From positions 5,907-69,906 of the forward strand of contig JAKITE010000003.1 of assembly GCA_021648225.1 (NCBI GenBank): a DNA stretch of 64,000 nt. The letters run 5' to 3'. The notes under the pieces were generated by a model. The model had not been told where the DNA came from. It saw only the letters and a program-made list of their open reading frames with translations, and searched no databases. The stretch comes from Paracoccaceae bacterium (GTDB lineage Bacteria; Pseudomonadota; Alphaproteobacteria; Rhodobacterales; Rhodobacteraceae). The position numbers and the translations under genes are program-made. This document shows, piece by piece, positions 57,172 to 64,000 of the stretch (position 1 is its first letter; each line of letters begins with the position of its first letter).

Positions 57172-57600
57172 CTATTCGCCCGGGGAAAGCTCTGGTGAAA
57201 GTGATGTGTCACGGCCGAACCCGTGCATGCGTTTGGCCCATTGAAGCGCCACAAACATGCCTTTCAGGCGCGGCAGCAAATAAAGCGCCAGTGCCAGAAA
57301 CACCACCGAAAAGCCCAGCGCCATCACCCAGCCCTCGGGTCGAAAGGTTTCAAATACTATCAACATTGTCGGGGCCAGAATATGGCCACTGATTAAAATA
57401 GTGGCCCAAGCGGGGCCGTCATCGGCGCGGTGGTGGTGTAATTCTTCGCTGCATACCACACATTCGTCGCGCACCTTTAGGTAATCGCGCATCAACGGGC
57501 CGCTGCCGCAATTGGGGCATTTGCGTTTCCAGCCGCGTTTTAATGCGGGCTTTACCGGCCTGTCTTCGGGTATTGCTATATTTTCGGGTTCTTGGTTCAT
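57172..57600 (-). CDS. DUF983 family membrane protein with zinc-ribbon
   Basis: A 142-residue DUF983 protein. Residues 28-57 hold a zinc-ribbon-like CPNCGSGPL and CVVCSEEL (two CxxC pairs), followed by HHHRADDGPAWATILISGHI and two transmembrane spans (about 70-115). DUF983 proteins are often next to cytochrome oxidase or Nudix genes in alphaproteobacteria; their function is unknown. The ATG at 57600 is chosen over 57618 because relatives start shortly before the ribbon. It diverges from the ECF sigma factor gene. Confidence 0.88.
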   Translation of the reverse strand: MNQEPENIAIPEDRPVKPALKRGWKRKCPNCGSGPLMRDYLKVRDECVVCSEELHHHRADDGPAWATILISGHILAPTMLIVFETFRPEGWVMALGFSVVFLALALYLLPRLKGMFVALQWAKRMHGFGRDTSLSPELSPGE

Positions 57601-57744
57601 CAAATATAACCTAAACATTCAGGCGACCAATTACAGTAGGACAAGCTGCCATGCGGCGGGATGTCTCGATTTGCCGGTTTTTTCAAAAACCCGCGACGGA
57701 AAGGCAAGGCTGGTGCGTTTAGCTTTGTATAGGTAAAAGAACGG

Positions 57745-58332
57745 ATGGTTATGGCATTAGATACCCTGTCCGAGCAAAGCGACGAGGCCCTGTTGGCCTT
57801 GTTTGCAAAAGGCGACCAAAGCGCGGCCCGTGCCCTGACGGCGCGGCTGTTGCCAATGGTTTTTGCCTTGGCAAAACGGATGTTGAATGACGTAACAGAG
57901 GCCGAAGATGTGGCACAAGAAGCAATGATCAGACTTTGGAAAATCGCACCGGAATGGCGCAGTGGCGAGGCCAAGATTTCCACCTGGCTATACCGGATCA
58001 GCGCAAATCTTTGCACTGACCGGCTGCGAAAACGTCGCACGGTCGGTTTGGAAAATATGCCGGAAAAAGCCGATGAAAAGCCCGGTGTCGAAGCGGCTTT
58101 AATTGCCAATGATCGGGCCAAAGCACTACATCTGGCCATTGCACAATTGCCCGAACGCCAACAACTGGCGCTTAATTTGCGCCATTTCGAGGCGCTGTCA
58201 AACCCGGAAATAGCCGAGGTTATGCAAACCAGCGTCGAGGCTGTCGAAAGCCTGTTAAGCCGGGGAAAACGGGGTTTGGTGGCAATATTGGCACCAAAAC
58301 GTGCCGAATTCGGTTTGGCGCAGGAAAGATGA
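57745..58332 (+). CDS. ECF-type RNA polymerase sigma factor
   Basis: A 195-residue sigma-70 family ECF factor. Region 2 includes RALTARLLPMVFALAKRMLN, then DVTEAEDVAQEAMIRLWKIA (core binding, -10 reading) and WLYRISANLCTDRLRKRR. Region 4 contains LPERQQLALNLRHFEALSNP and continues EIAEVMQTSVEAVESLLSRG, which reads the -35 element. The next genes encode a small single-span membrane protein and a periplasmic sensor-like protein, resembling CnrHYX metal-responsive systems. A start at 57751 (MALDTLSEQ) is also possible. Likely self-regulated. Confidence 0.88.
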   Translation: MVMALDTLSEQSDEALLALFAKGDQSAARALTARLLPMVFALAKRMLNDVTEAEDVAQEAMIRLWKIAPEWRSGEAKISTWLYRISANLCTDRLRKRRTVGLENMPEKADEKPGVEAALIANDRAKALHLAIAQLPERQQLALNLRHFEALSNPEIAEVMQTSVEAVESLLSRGKRGLVAILAPKRAEFGLAQER

Positions 58333-58344
58333 AAGGAAAAGAAG

Positions 58345-58719
58345 ATGGTAGATAAAGAGTTTAGCGATGCGGAACTTACGGTCCTTTTTGAAGACGCAAA
58401 AGCGGAACAACCGGTTGAAATTCCGGCGGGGCTAACCGAACGGGTATTGGCGGATGCGGCGAAAATAGGCGCGGGATTTGTGGTGCCTGAAACTGTTGAA
58501 AAACCGGCTTGGTTCAGCCGGATTTTTGCGCCAATTGGTGGTTTGGGTGGCGCATTTGCGCTGGGTGCTTTTGCCAGCCTTGGTTTGGTGGTTGGTTTGG
58601 GGGATGCGGAAAACCTGTATGCTTTGCCGGTGATGGGTGAAATTCTGGCGGTGTTTTCGACTGAAACCGGTGCGGTTACCCCGCTTGATACGCTTGAATT
58701 CCTTATGGCAGAAAGTTGA
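58345..58719 (+). CDS. putative anti-sigma factor (single-span membrane protein)
   Basis: A 124-residue protein, unrecognised by motif. Residues 1-55 are acidic and soluble (VDKEFSDAELTVLFEDAKAE). One hydrophobic segment at about 64-88 (IGGLGGAFALGAFASLGLVV) is followed by a short periplasmic tail ending TPLDTLEFLMAES. Size, topology and location 12 bases after an ECF sigma gene suggest an anti-sigma factor like CnrY. No zinc-binding anti-sigma motif (HxxxCxxC) is present, so this is inference from context. AAAGGAAAAGAAG is the ribosome site. Confidence 0.6.
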   Translation: MVDKEFSDAELTVLFEDAKAEQPVEIPAGLTERVLADAAKIGAGFVVPETVEKPAWFSRIFAPIGGLGGAFALGAFASLGLVVGLGDAENLYALPVMGEILAVFSTETGAVTPLDTLEFLMAES

Positions 58720-58722
58720 AAA

Positions 58723-59199
58723 ATGACGGATAATTTGCAAAAAACCAAAACCGGAAAATGGGTTAAAATCCTGTTGGTTCTGTCGCTCGGGGTTAATTTG
58801 ATGGTTGCCGGTCTGGTTGTTGGCGCCGCTTTAAAGGAGCCATACCAACGATCATCCCCGAAGAATCAGGATGCGATTGCGTTTCTTTCCTATGCCCTGC
58901 CCAAAGAACACCGGCAGGAAATTCGCCGTGAACTTGTTGCCCGGCGCGACGAATTTCAGACCAGCCGGCAGGCATTGCGCGGGCTTCGGGTTGAAATGAT
59001 AGCGGTGTTGGAGCAAGAGCCGTTCGAGATTGAGAAAGTGGCAATGTTGCTGGAGCAACAACGCGTCCTGTTTTTATCAATGGGAGAGCTGGCCCATGAT
59101 GCCTTGCTGCGCCGGATTGAACAGCTAACGCCCGAAGAACGCACGGTTTATATCAATTCGCTGCGGCGGGATGCCCGACCGAGGCAAGCATCAAACTAG
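58723..59199 (+). CDS. periplasmic heavy-metal sensor-like protein (CnrX/ZraP type)
   Basis: A 158-residue protein with a signal anchor (about 14-36, VKILLVLSLGVNLMVAGLVV) and a helical periplasmic domain of the Metal_resist type: DEFQTSRQALRGLRVEMIAV, EQEPFEIEKVAMLLEQQRVL and GELAHDALLRRIEQLTPEER. CnrX-type proteins bind nickel or cobalt and release the sigma factor from its membrane anti-sigma. Few metal-ligand His/Cys/Met residues are visible here, so the signal may not be a metal. Third gene of the triad, 3 bases after the second. Confidence 0.75.
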   Translation: MTDNLQKTKTGKWVKILLVLSLGVNLMVAGLVVGAALKEPYQRSSPKNQDAIAFLSYALPKEHRQEIRRELVARRDEFQTSRQALRGLRVEMIAVLEQEPFEIEKVAMLLEQQRVLFLSMGELAHDALLRRIEQLTPEERTVYINSLRRDARPRQASN

Positions 59200-59209
59200 G
59201 GTCAGGGCC

Positions 59210-60595
59210 CTAGGCTGCGGAGGCAAAAAACGAAACCAGATTGCGGCCTTTTTCTTTGGCTTTATACAGGGCCTGGTCGGCTTGTTTGATCAGATCGTCG
59301 GGTTGGGCATTGGTGGCAGATCCAATGGCAACACCGACGCTTACGGTGACTTTTAATTCTTCGCCAGATGGCAGGTGAAACAGGTCGCGTTCCACCGAAT
59401 CGCGCAGGCGTTCGGCGGCTTTTTCAGCGACAAACCGGCCGGCATCGGGCATCACAACCAAAAATTCCTCGCCGCCCATTCGGGCGACCAGATCAACGCC
59501 GCGCACGTTTTCCTGTAGGCGACGGGTGAATTCCTTTAGCACAAAATCACCGGCGTCATGGCCGTAATTGTCATTCACCAGCTTGAATTTATCCAGATCC
59601 ATCATCATGACCGTGAATTCACCACCTGAACTTAGCGCACGGTCAACAATTTTGGTCATATGCTGGGTGGCGTATCGACGGTTATACAACCCGGTCAGCG
59701 GGTCAATGACCGCCATTTTCAGCCCGTCGCGCATATTGGTGCGCAAGCGGTCCGAATATTTCTTGCGCCGAAGCTGCGAGCGTAACCGAACCACCAGTTC
59801 ATTAGGGTCAAACGGGGCCATGATATAATCGCTGGCGCCAAGGTCCAGCCCGCGCGCGGCGGTTTCAACCTTGCCATCGCTGACCACAAATAATATCGCC
59901 GCCTGACGGGTTTCGGGTTTGGAACGCAGGGCCGATACCAAACGCAACCCGTCGCCATTTTCCATCATTTCCTGATTAACCACATACGCGTCGGGCAGCT
60001 CTAAACTGGAAAGATTAAGCGCCTCGCGTTCGCTGCCGGTGCCAATTACCTGAACATCGAGGGTTTCAAGGATCGAGGTTTTCCAGTCACGCCCGACCTC
60101 AAGGTTTGGCGGGGAAAGCATGACGGTTTCGGGTTCATCTGTGGAATTATCCAGCGATTCAAGAAAATCGTTCAGGCCCATTTCGCGCGAGGTCGAATCG
60201 CGCATGCGCAATTCATCAAACATCATTTTTACCCGCATCAGGTTGCGCACCCGCGCAAACAGGGCCAGATCATTGATCGGTTTGGTTAAAAAATCATCCG
60301 CCCCGGCATTCAGCCCCTGAATGCGTTCCTGAGGGCTGCCCATCGCCGTGACCATCACCACCGGAATATGCGAGGTTTCGGGGTCTGATTTCAGCCTTTT
60401 GCATACCTCGAACCCGTCAAGATCGGGCATCATCACATCCAGCAGAATAATATCGGGCAATTCACGCTGGGCCATTTCCAGCGCTTTTAAACCACAATCA
60501 GCCTCCAGCACGTCATAATACGCGGTGGAAAGTTTTGCTTTGAGGATCAGTCGATTCGTTGCTACATCATCGACAACCAATATTCTGCCGGGCAT
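59210..60595 (-). CDS. pleD: PleD-like response regulator diguanylate cyclase (REC-REC-GGDEF)
   Basis: A 461-residue cyclic-di-GMP synthase. REC1 (2-120) has LVVDDVATNRLIL, the phospho-acceptor in IILLDVMMPDLDGFE and KP in FLTKPINDL. REC2 (about 160-275) lacks the acceptor Asp (VVNQEMM), as in Caulobacter PleD, where it aids dimerisation. The GGDEF domain has the active GGEEF in ARMGGEEFLVVMPD, and the feedback I-site RGVD lies 5 residues before it. In Caulobacter PleD drives the swarmer-to-stalked change. Its start lies about 76 bases from DUF3572, divergent. Confidence 0.93.
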   Translation of the reverse strand: MPGRILVVDDVATNRLILKAKLSTAYYDVLEADCGLKALEMAQRELPDIILLDVMMPDLDGFEVCKRLKSDPETSHIPVVMVTAMGSPQERIQGLNAGADDFLTKPINDLALFARVRNLMRVKMMFDELRMRDSTSREMGLNDFLESLDNSTDEPETVMLSPPNLEVGRDWKTSILETLDVQVIGTGSEREALNLSSLELPDAYVVNQEMMENGDGLRLVSALRSKPETRQAAILFVVSDGKVETAARGLDLGASDYIMAPFDPNELVVRLRSQLRRKKYSDRLRTNMRDGLKMAVIDPLTGLYNRRYATQHMTKIVDRALSSGGEFTVMMMDLDKFKLVNDNYGHDAGDFVLKEFTRRLQENVRGVDLVARMGGEEFLVVMPDAGRFVAEKAAERLRDSVERDLFHLPSGEELKVTVSVGVAIGSATNAQPDDLIKQADQALYKAKEKGRNLVSFFASAA

Positions 60596-60671
60596 AATTC
60601 ACCTATTAAAATTCTGCGGACATATTGACCCAAAAAGATTAACGAAACCTTCATGTTTGAGGCAAAAAAGA

Positions 60672-60947
60672 ATGAACAAAGAACAAGCCGAAGGTCTGGC
60701 CGTTAAAGCATTGGTTTGGTTGGCAAATAATCAGGACCGGCTGGAACAATTTTTAAATGCCAGCGGGGCTTTGGCGGATAATCTGCGCCAGCGGGCGCAG
60801 GACCCCGAATTTTTAGGCTTTGTGCTGGATTTTATGCTGCTGGATGACCAGACGATTCTTGCTTTTTGTGATGAAAACCACCTGCCGCCGGAAAACATCC
60901 AGACCGCACGCGCGGTTTTATCCGGAGACTTGCCAAATTGGACCTGA
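60672..60947 (+). CDS. DUF3572 family protein
   Basis: A 91-residue helical cytoplasmic protein of the alphaproteobacterial DUF3572 family. It starts MNKEQAEGLAVKALVWLANN; DPEFLGFVLDFMLLDDQTIL and FCDENHLPPENI follow. Function unknown. In many alphaproteobacteria it lies next to pleD or rpmG, as here. The ATG at 60672 is chosen; the frame is open from 60525 through the pleD start region but without a good start. It overlaps the HAD gene by 10 bases. Confidence 0.85.
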   Translation: MNKEQAEGLAVKALVWLANNQDRLEQFLNASGALADNLRQRAQDPEFLGFVLDFMLLDDQTILAFCDENHLPPENIQTARAVLSGDLPNWT

Positions 60948-61630
60948 AAATAGACGGATTATTGTTTGATAAAGACGGCACTTTGTTTGATTTCGAATCG
61001 TCCTGGGGGCCGTGGTATGCGGATTTGTTGCTGGATTTGGCGCAGGATGCGGGCCTGGCTGCGCGATTGGCCAAAACGGTGCAGTTTGATCTGAAAAGCG
61101 GGCGGTTTGGCAAGGATTCGGTGCTTATTCATGGCACGGCAGATGAATTTCTGGTGCAGATTTTGCCGTTTTTGCCCCATTGGAACCGCGCAGATCTGGA
61201 ACACCATGTTTTGCTGCAAACCGAGCAGGTTAACCAAATTCCGGTATTGCCGCTGGCGAATCTGCTGGACAGGTTTCTGGCCAAAGAACTGGTGCTGGGC
61301 ATCGCCACCAACGATAATGAGGCCCCGGCGATTGCCCAGTTGAAAACCGCCGGAATTCATACACATTTTGCTTTTATTGCCGGTTGCGATAGCGGCTTCG
61401 GGGCCAAGCCTGACTACGGCATGCAAACCGGTTTTATCAACAAAACCGGTTTGCATCCGGCCCGCATTGCGATGATCGGCGACAGCGCCCATGACATGGT
61501 GTCGGGGCGAGCGGCAGGCATGCAAACCATTGCTGTATTAACCGGAATTGCCAGCCATGCCGATCTGGCACCGTTGGCGGATGTGGTTTTGAATAATATT
61601 GGTGAAATACCTGACTGGCTGGCAGGCTGA
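60938..61630 (+). CDS. HAD family hydrolase, phosphoglycolate phosphatase-like
   Basis: A 230-residue haloacid dehalogenase-type phosphatase. Motif I is LLFDKDGTLFDFE (DxDGT). Motif II is LGIATNDNE, with Thr. Motif III/IV is GFGAKPDYGMQTGF and IAMIGDSAHDMVSGRAAGM. The helical cap is of the Gph type. 2-phosphoglycolate is a common substrate but not certain. A TTG start with CGGAGA upstream overlaps DUF3572 by 10 bases. Confidence 0.85.
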   Translation: MDLKIDGLLFDKDGTLFDFESSWGPWYADLLLDLAQDAGLAARLAKTVQFDLKSGRFGKDSVLIHGTADEFLVQILPFLPHWNRADLEHHVLLQTEQVNQIPVLPLANLLDRFLAKELVLGIATNDNEAPAIAQLKTAGIHTHFAFIAGCDSGFGAKPDYGMQTGFINKTGLHPARIAMIGDSAHDMVSGRAAGMQTIAVLTGIASHADLAPLADVVLNNIGEIPDWLAG

Positions 61631-61920
61631 AGCCCGGCAAACATGGGGTTTTCCGGTATTTGATCTCGGGTCAGGGGCATCGGCCTGTGGTGCAACAAGG
61701 GATTTGCTGCAAAATGCGAGGATTCTTCGCGTCGGTTGAAATTCGGGCAACCTGCCCTTGCCGGTAATGGTTACTGACAGTCGCCGGGCAAGCCCTCTGA
61801 TACTGAACGGGCCGCTGAGCGCACTGGAGTTAAATGCCCGACGCGAATATCCCTTATGTCCGGCAGCCAGAGTTTTAGCAGGGATTGGTTAATGGCTGGT
61901 TCGGGCTGCGTTCGGTGGGG
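61631..61920. other. 290-base intergenic stretch with several G/C hairpins
   Basis: No gene found between the convergent HAD and RTX genes. Inverted pairs include TTCGCGTCGG (61726-61735) with CCGACGCGAA (61838-61847). TTGCCGG (61758-61764) pairs with CCGGGCAA (61784-61791), with one bulge. GGGCA-ACC-TGCCC spans 61745-61757. These could form a compact structured RNA or serve as terminators. No tRNA, 6S, SRP or known riboswitch was recognised. Confidence 0.4.
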
Positions 61921-63672
61921 TCAAAGAATGAAATCCGTTTCCGAAAAAGCGATTGACCCGCTGACAAATATCCGCATGTCGGCTGTGCCGTCGCCGTCTA
62001 CATCGATGCGCAATATGGTATTGCCGTTTTTCTGCACTGCCATGATTTCGGCAGTCGTGCCGGAAAACCCGTTATCGCCGATAAAGGTAAAGCTGCCGGG
62101 AATCAGATCTGACAGGTCTATCTGGTCAATGCCGATTTCAAAATCCTTGATCCGGTCATTGGCGCCCGCAACACTGTCGGAAATCGCGTTAAACACAAAT
62201 GTATCGGCACCCGCGCCACCTTTCAGCATATCGCGACCCGCACCACCAACCAGAATATCATCGCCCGCACCCCCGATCAGCCGGTCATTGCCGATGCCGC
62301 CATAAAGCGTATCGTCACCCGAATTGCCCTTCAGGATATCATTGCCAGCCCCGCCATAAAGCGTGTCATCGCCGCGCCCGCCATGCATAAGATCATTGCC
62401 ACCCAGCCCGTAAAGCGTGTCATCACCGCCGCGCCCGCGCATCCAGTCAGCCCCGACCGTGTCGGATAATTCATCCGCACCCTGGGTGCCGAAAAGCTGG
62501 GCGTCAAACTGCTGGGCATAGATGCCGGCGGCGCTGCCATCCTGATATAGCACTGTCCAGCTGATCACAAACCCGCCATCCTCAAGAACCGTAATCGCCG
62601 GGTCGCCATAGTGGCGGCCTTCCGAGCCGCTGACACGGGTTTCGGCCCCGACCATTTCGCCATCAGCGGTGAAGCGTTGGGCATAAATCCCGCCCGGGAA
62701 CGGAAATGCCGATTTCCATACCACCACAAAACCACCATCGGGCAGGGCTGCTATTTCAGAGGAATGTTGTGAGAAATCTGTATAGGTATTGACCATAAAT
62801 TCACCACCCACGGGTGCGCCATCTGTGCCATAAATCTGTGCAAACACGCCTTCATGGCTGCCATCATTGCCCAGGGAAAACCATGTTACTATAAAGTTAC
62901 CATTGGCCAATCTAACGACATCTGAGTCCCTTTGCGAATCATCCGTGTAGGTATTGATATGAAATTCACCACCCACGGGCGCACCGGTTGCGTCATAGCG
63001 CTGGCCATAGATGCCATGGGATTGTGACATCCCACCCTCCTGAAGATATGACGTCCATGTAATGACAAAGCCGCCATCCGCAAGGCCGGTGATCGAGGCT
63101 GTGTTTTGCAAGTTGTCTATCTCGGTATTGACCAGAAATTCGCCACCAACCGGCACACCATCCGCATCAAAGCGCTGGGCATAGATTCCGTCATTTGACC
63201 CTTCGGCCTCCTGATCGCGGGATTCCCACGCTACGACAAAACCGCCATCGTCAAGCGCGGTGATTGCCGGGCTATCCTGATCGCTGGCAACATGGGTATT
63301 GATCTGGAATTCACCGCCAATCGCACCCCCGTTTGCGTCATAGCGCTGGCCGATAATCTCGTTTCCGTCAGGCACCCCAAAGCCGCCGGATTGCCAGACA
63401 ATCACAAAACTGCCATCTGCCAATGTGGTGACCTGCGGGTATGATTGCCAATTAGCCGTTGCAGTATTGACCTGAAATTCACCGCCAACCAGTGTGCCAT
63501 CGGCATTATAGCGCTGGGCGTAAATCCCGGCCCCGTCACCGTCTTGAAAAGACGAACTCCAGGTGATGATATAGCCACCATCCTGCAAGGCGGCGATACT
63601 GGAAAATGCCTGGGCGTTTTCGGTTGAGGTATTAACCAGAAATTCGGTACCGATCGGGGTGATGGCTGCCAT
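61921..63672 (-). CDS. RTX calcium-binding secreted protein with seven N-terminal repeats
   Basis: A 583-residue protein. Residues 1 to about 390 are seven units of 53-60 residues, each with GGEFxVNTxT, a DGGFVVxW core and a GIYAQRYxADG end, likely a beta-propeller or beta-sheet repeat. Next come RTX nonapeptides (GGRGDDTLYGGAGNDILKG and similar, about 410-500) that bind calcium. The last 80 residues, ending FSETDFIL, act as the type I secretion signal. No enzyme domain is seen, so a surface or adhesion role is likely. GCAGGAG is the ribosome site. Its gene is more G/C-rich than its neighbours. Confidence 0.9.
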   Translation of the reverse strand: MAAITPIGTEFLVNTSTENAQAFSSIAALQDGGYIITWSSSFQDGDGAGIYAQRYNADGTLVGGEFQVNTATANWQSYPQVTTLADGSFVIVWQSGGFGVPDGNEIIGQRYDANGGAIGGEFQINTHVASDQDSPAITALDDGGFVVAWESRDQEAEGSNDGIYAQRFDADGVPVGGEFLVNTEIDNLQNTASITGLADGGFVITWTSYLQEGGMSQSHGIYGQRYDATGAPVGGEFHINTYTDDSQRDSDVVRLANGNFIVTWFSLGNDGSHEGVFAQIYGTDGAPVGGEFMVNTYTDFSQHSSEIAALPDGGFVVVWKSAFPFPGGIYAQRFTADGEMVGAETRVSGSEGRHYGDPAITVLEDGGFVISWTVLYQDGSAAGIYAQQFDAQLFGTQGADELSDTVGADWMRGRGGDDTLYGLGGNDLMHGGRGDDTLYGGAGNDILKGNSGDDTLYGGIGNDRLIGGAGDDILVGGAGRDMLKGGAGADTFVFNAISDSVAGANDRIKDFEIGIDQIDLSDLIPGSFTFIGDNGFSGTTAEIMAVQKNGNTILRIDVDGDGTADMRIFVSGSIAFSETDFIL

Positions 63673-63836
63673 GGGTATTGCTCCTGCTGAAAGGTTGTCG
63701 GATGAAAAACCATGTAAGTAAAACGAGAAATAGGAACGCAGATTAATTAATCAATTATTTACGCTTATCAGCATGATACATCTTAATCAACCGCAACACA
63801 GAAGCGTAGGCCAACCGGCTGTGCTGTGGTTTTTTG

Positions 63837-64000
63837 CTACAGGATAAAATCCGTTTCCGAAAAAGCGATTGACCCGCTGACAAATATCCGCATGTCGGCT
63901 GTGCCGTCGCCGTCTACATCGATGCGCAATATGGTATTGCCGTTTTTCTGCACCGCCATGATTTCCGCAGTCGTGCCGGAAAACCCGTTATCGCCGATAA
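63837..64000 (-). CDS. 3' end of a second RTX protein, cut by the window edge
   Basis: Only the C-terminal 54 codons lie in the window, ending ETDFIL with a TAG stop at 63837-63839. Over about 150 bases it differs from the end of the preceding RTX gene at only a few positions (for example CACC for CACT, TTCC for TTCG). It must be a tandem paralog lying upstream of the first in the direction of transcription. 164 bases separate the two genes. The near identity points to recent duplication or gene conversion. Confidence 0.85.
   Translation of the reverse strand, partial: IGDNGFSGTTAEIMAVQKNGNTILRIDVDGDGTADMRIFVSGSIAFSETDFIL

Noticed and set aside
57600..58748. 382-codon minus-strand open frame covering the sigma factor triad
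   Set aside because: It is antisense to three well-supported genes, and its Ser/Arg/Ala-rich translation shows no domain.
59196..59213. CTAGGG/CCCTAG palindrome between the sensor and pleD genes as a terminator
   Set aside because: The stem is only 6 bp and has no T-run; it mostly reflects the two overlapping TAG stop codons.

Overview
The window looks like the origin-proximal part of the chromosome of a marine alphaproteobacterium, most likely Rhodobacterales (Rhodobacteraceae/Roseobacteraceae) with a fairly low G+C content. This is inferred from gene order and protein families, with no database search. The supporting signs are maf-aroE-coaE-dnaQ diverging from hemE-hemJ-rho-mnmE-mnmG-rsmG-parA-parB, the pairs rph/hrcA and mutS/malic enzyme, the rnd-lptC-lptA-lptB-rpoN-hpf-ptsN operon, and DUF2125, DUF3572, TrcR (DUF1013) and Tim44-like proteins typical of alphaproteobacteria.

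Layout. 1-2.8 kb: trcR, an RNase T2 and a stand-alone TrpB. 2.9-7.4 kb: hslV, an unknown multi-spanning membrane protein and hslU as a translationally coupled unit, then a DUF2125 exported protein. 7.4-10.9 kb: a Tim44-like/MltA/Smr operon diverging from fxsA and secB. 10.9-13.6 kb: the maf-aroE-coaE-dnaQ operon. 13.6-13.9 kb: a gene-free stretch with several DnaA-box matches, proposed as oriC. 13.9-22.3 kb: heme genes, rho, tRNA-modification genes, rsmG and parAB. 22.3-30 kb: hemW, ridA, rdgB, rph, hrcA, grpE, mutS. 30-34.1 kb: malic enzyme and a ribose/nucleoside salvage pair. 34.1-34.6 kb: a small stretch of odd composition with a 49-residue cysteine protein. 34.6-37.7 kb: dnaK-dnaJ. 37.9-47.6 kb: an envelope-polysaccharide locus with a KpsM-like permease, CysQ, GalU, four glycosyltransferases and a large sulfotransferase. 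47.6-52.7 kb: ptsN, hpf, rpoN, lptBAC, rnd. 52.7-64 kb: an AbrB-like transporter, glpK, a Bax1-I family protein, rpmG, Nudix, DUF983, an ECF sigma/membrane/periplasmic-sensor triad, a PleD-like diguanylate cyclase, DUF3572, a HAD phosphatase, and two tandem RTX proteins, the second cut by the window edge.

How it fits together. Replication and segregation signals lie together: putative DnaA boxes at 13.6-13.8 kb, three parS-like palindromes at 18.1, 20.0 and 26.2 kb, and ParA/ParB between the second and third. One parS contains the probable GTG start codon of mnmG. Another notable locus is 38-47.6 kb. There, sugar-nucleotide synthesis, glycosyl transfer, export and sulfation are combined with CysQ, the enzyme that removes PAP, the by-product of sulfotransferases. 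The best leads for something undescribed are this sulfated-glycan locus, the membrane protein embedded between hslV and hslU, and the cysteine microprotein island near 34.3 kb.
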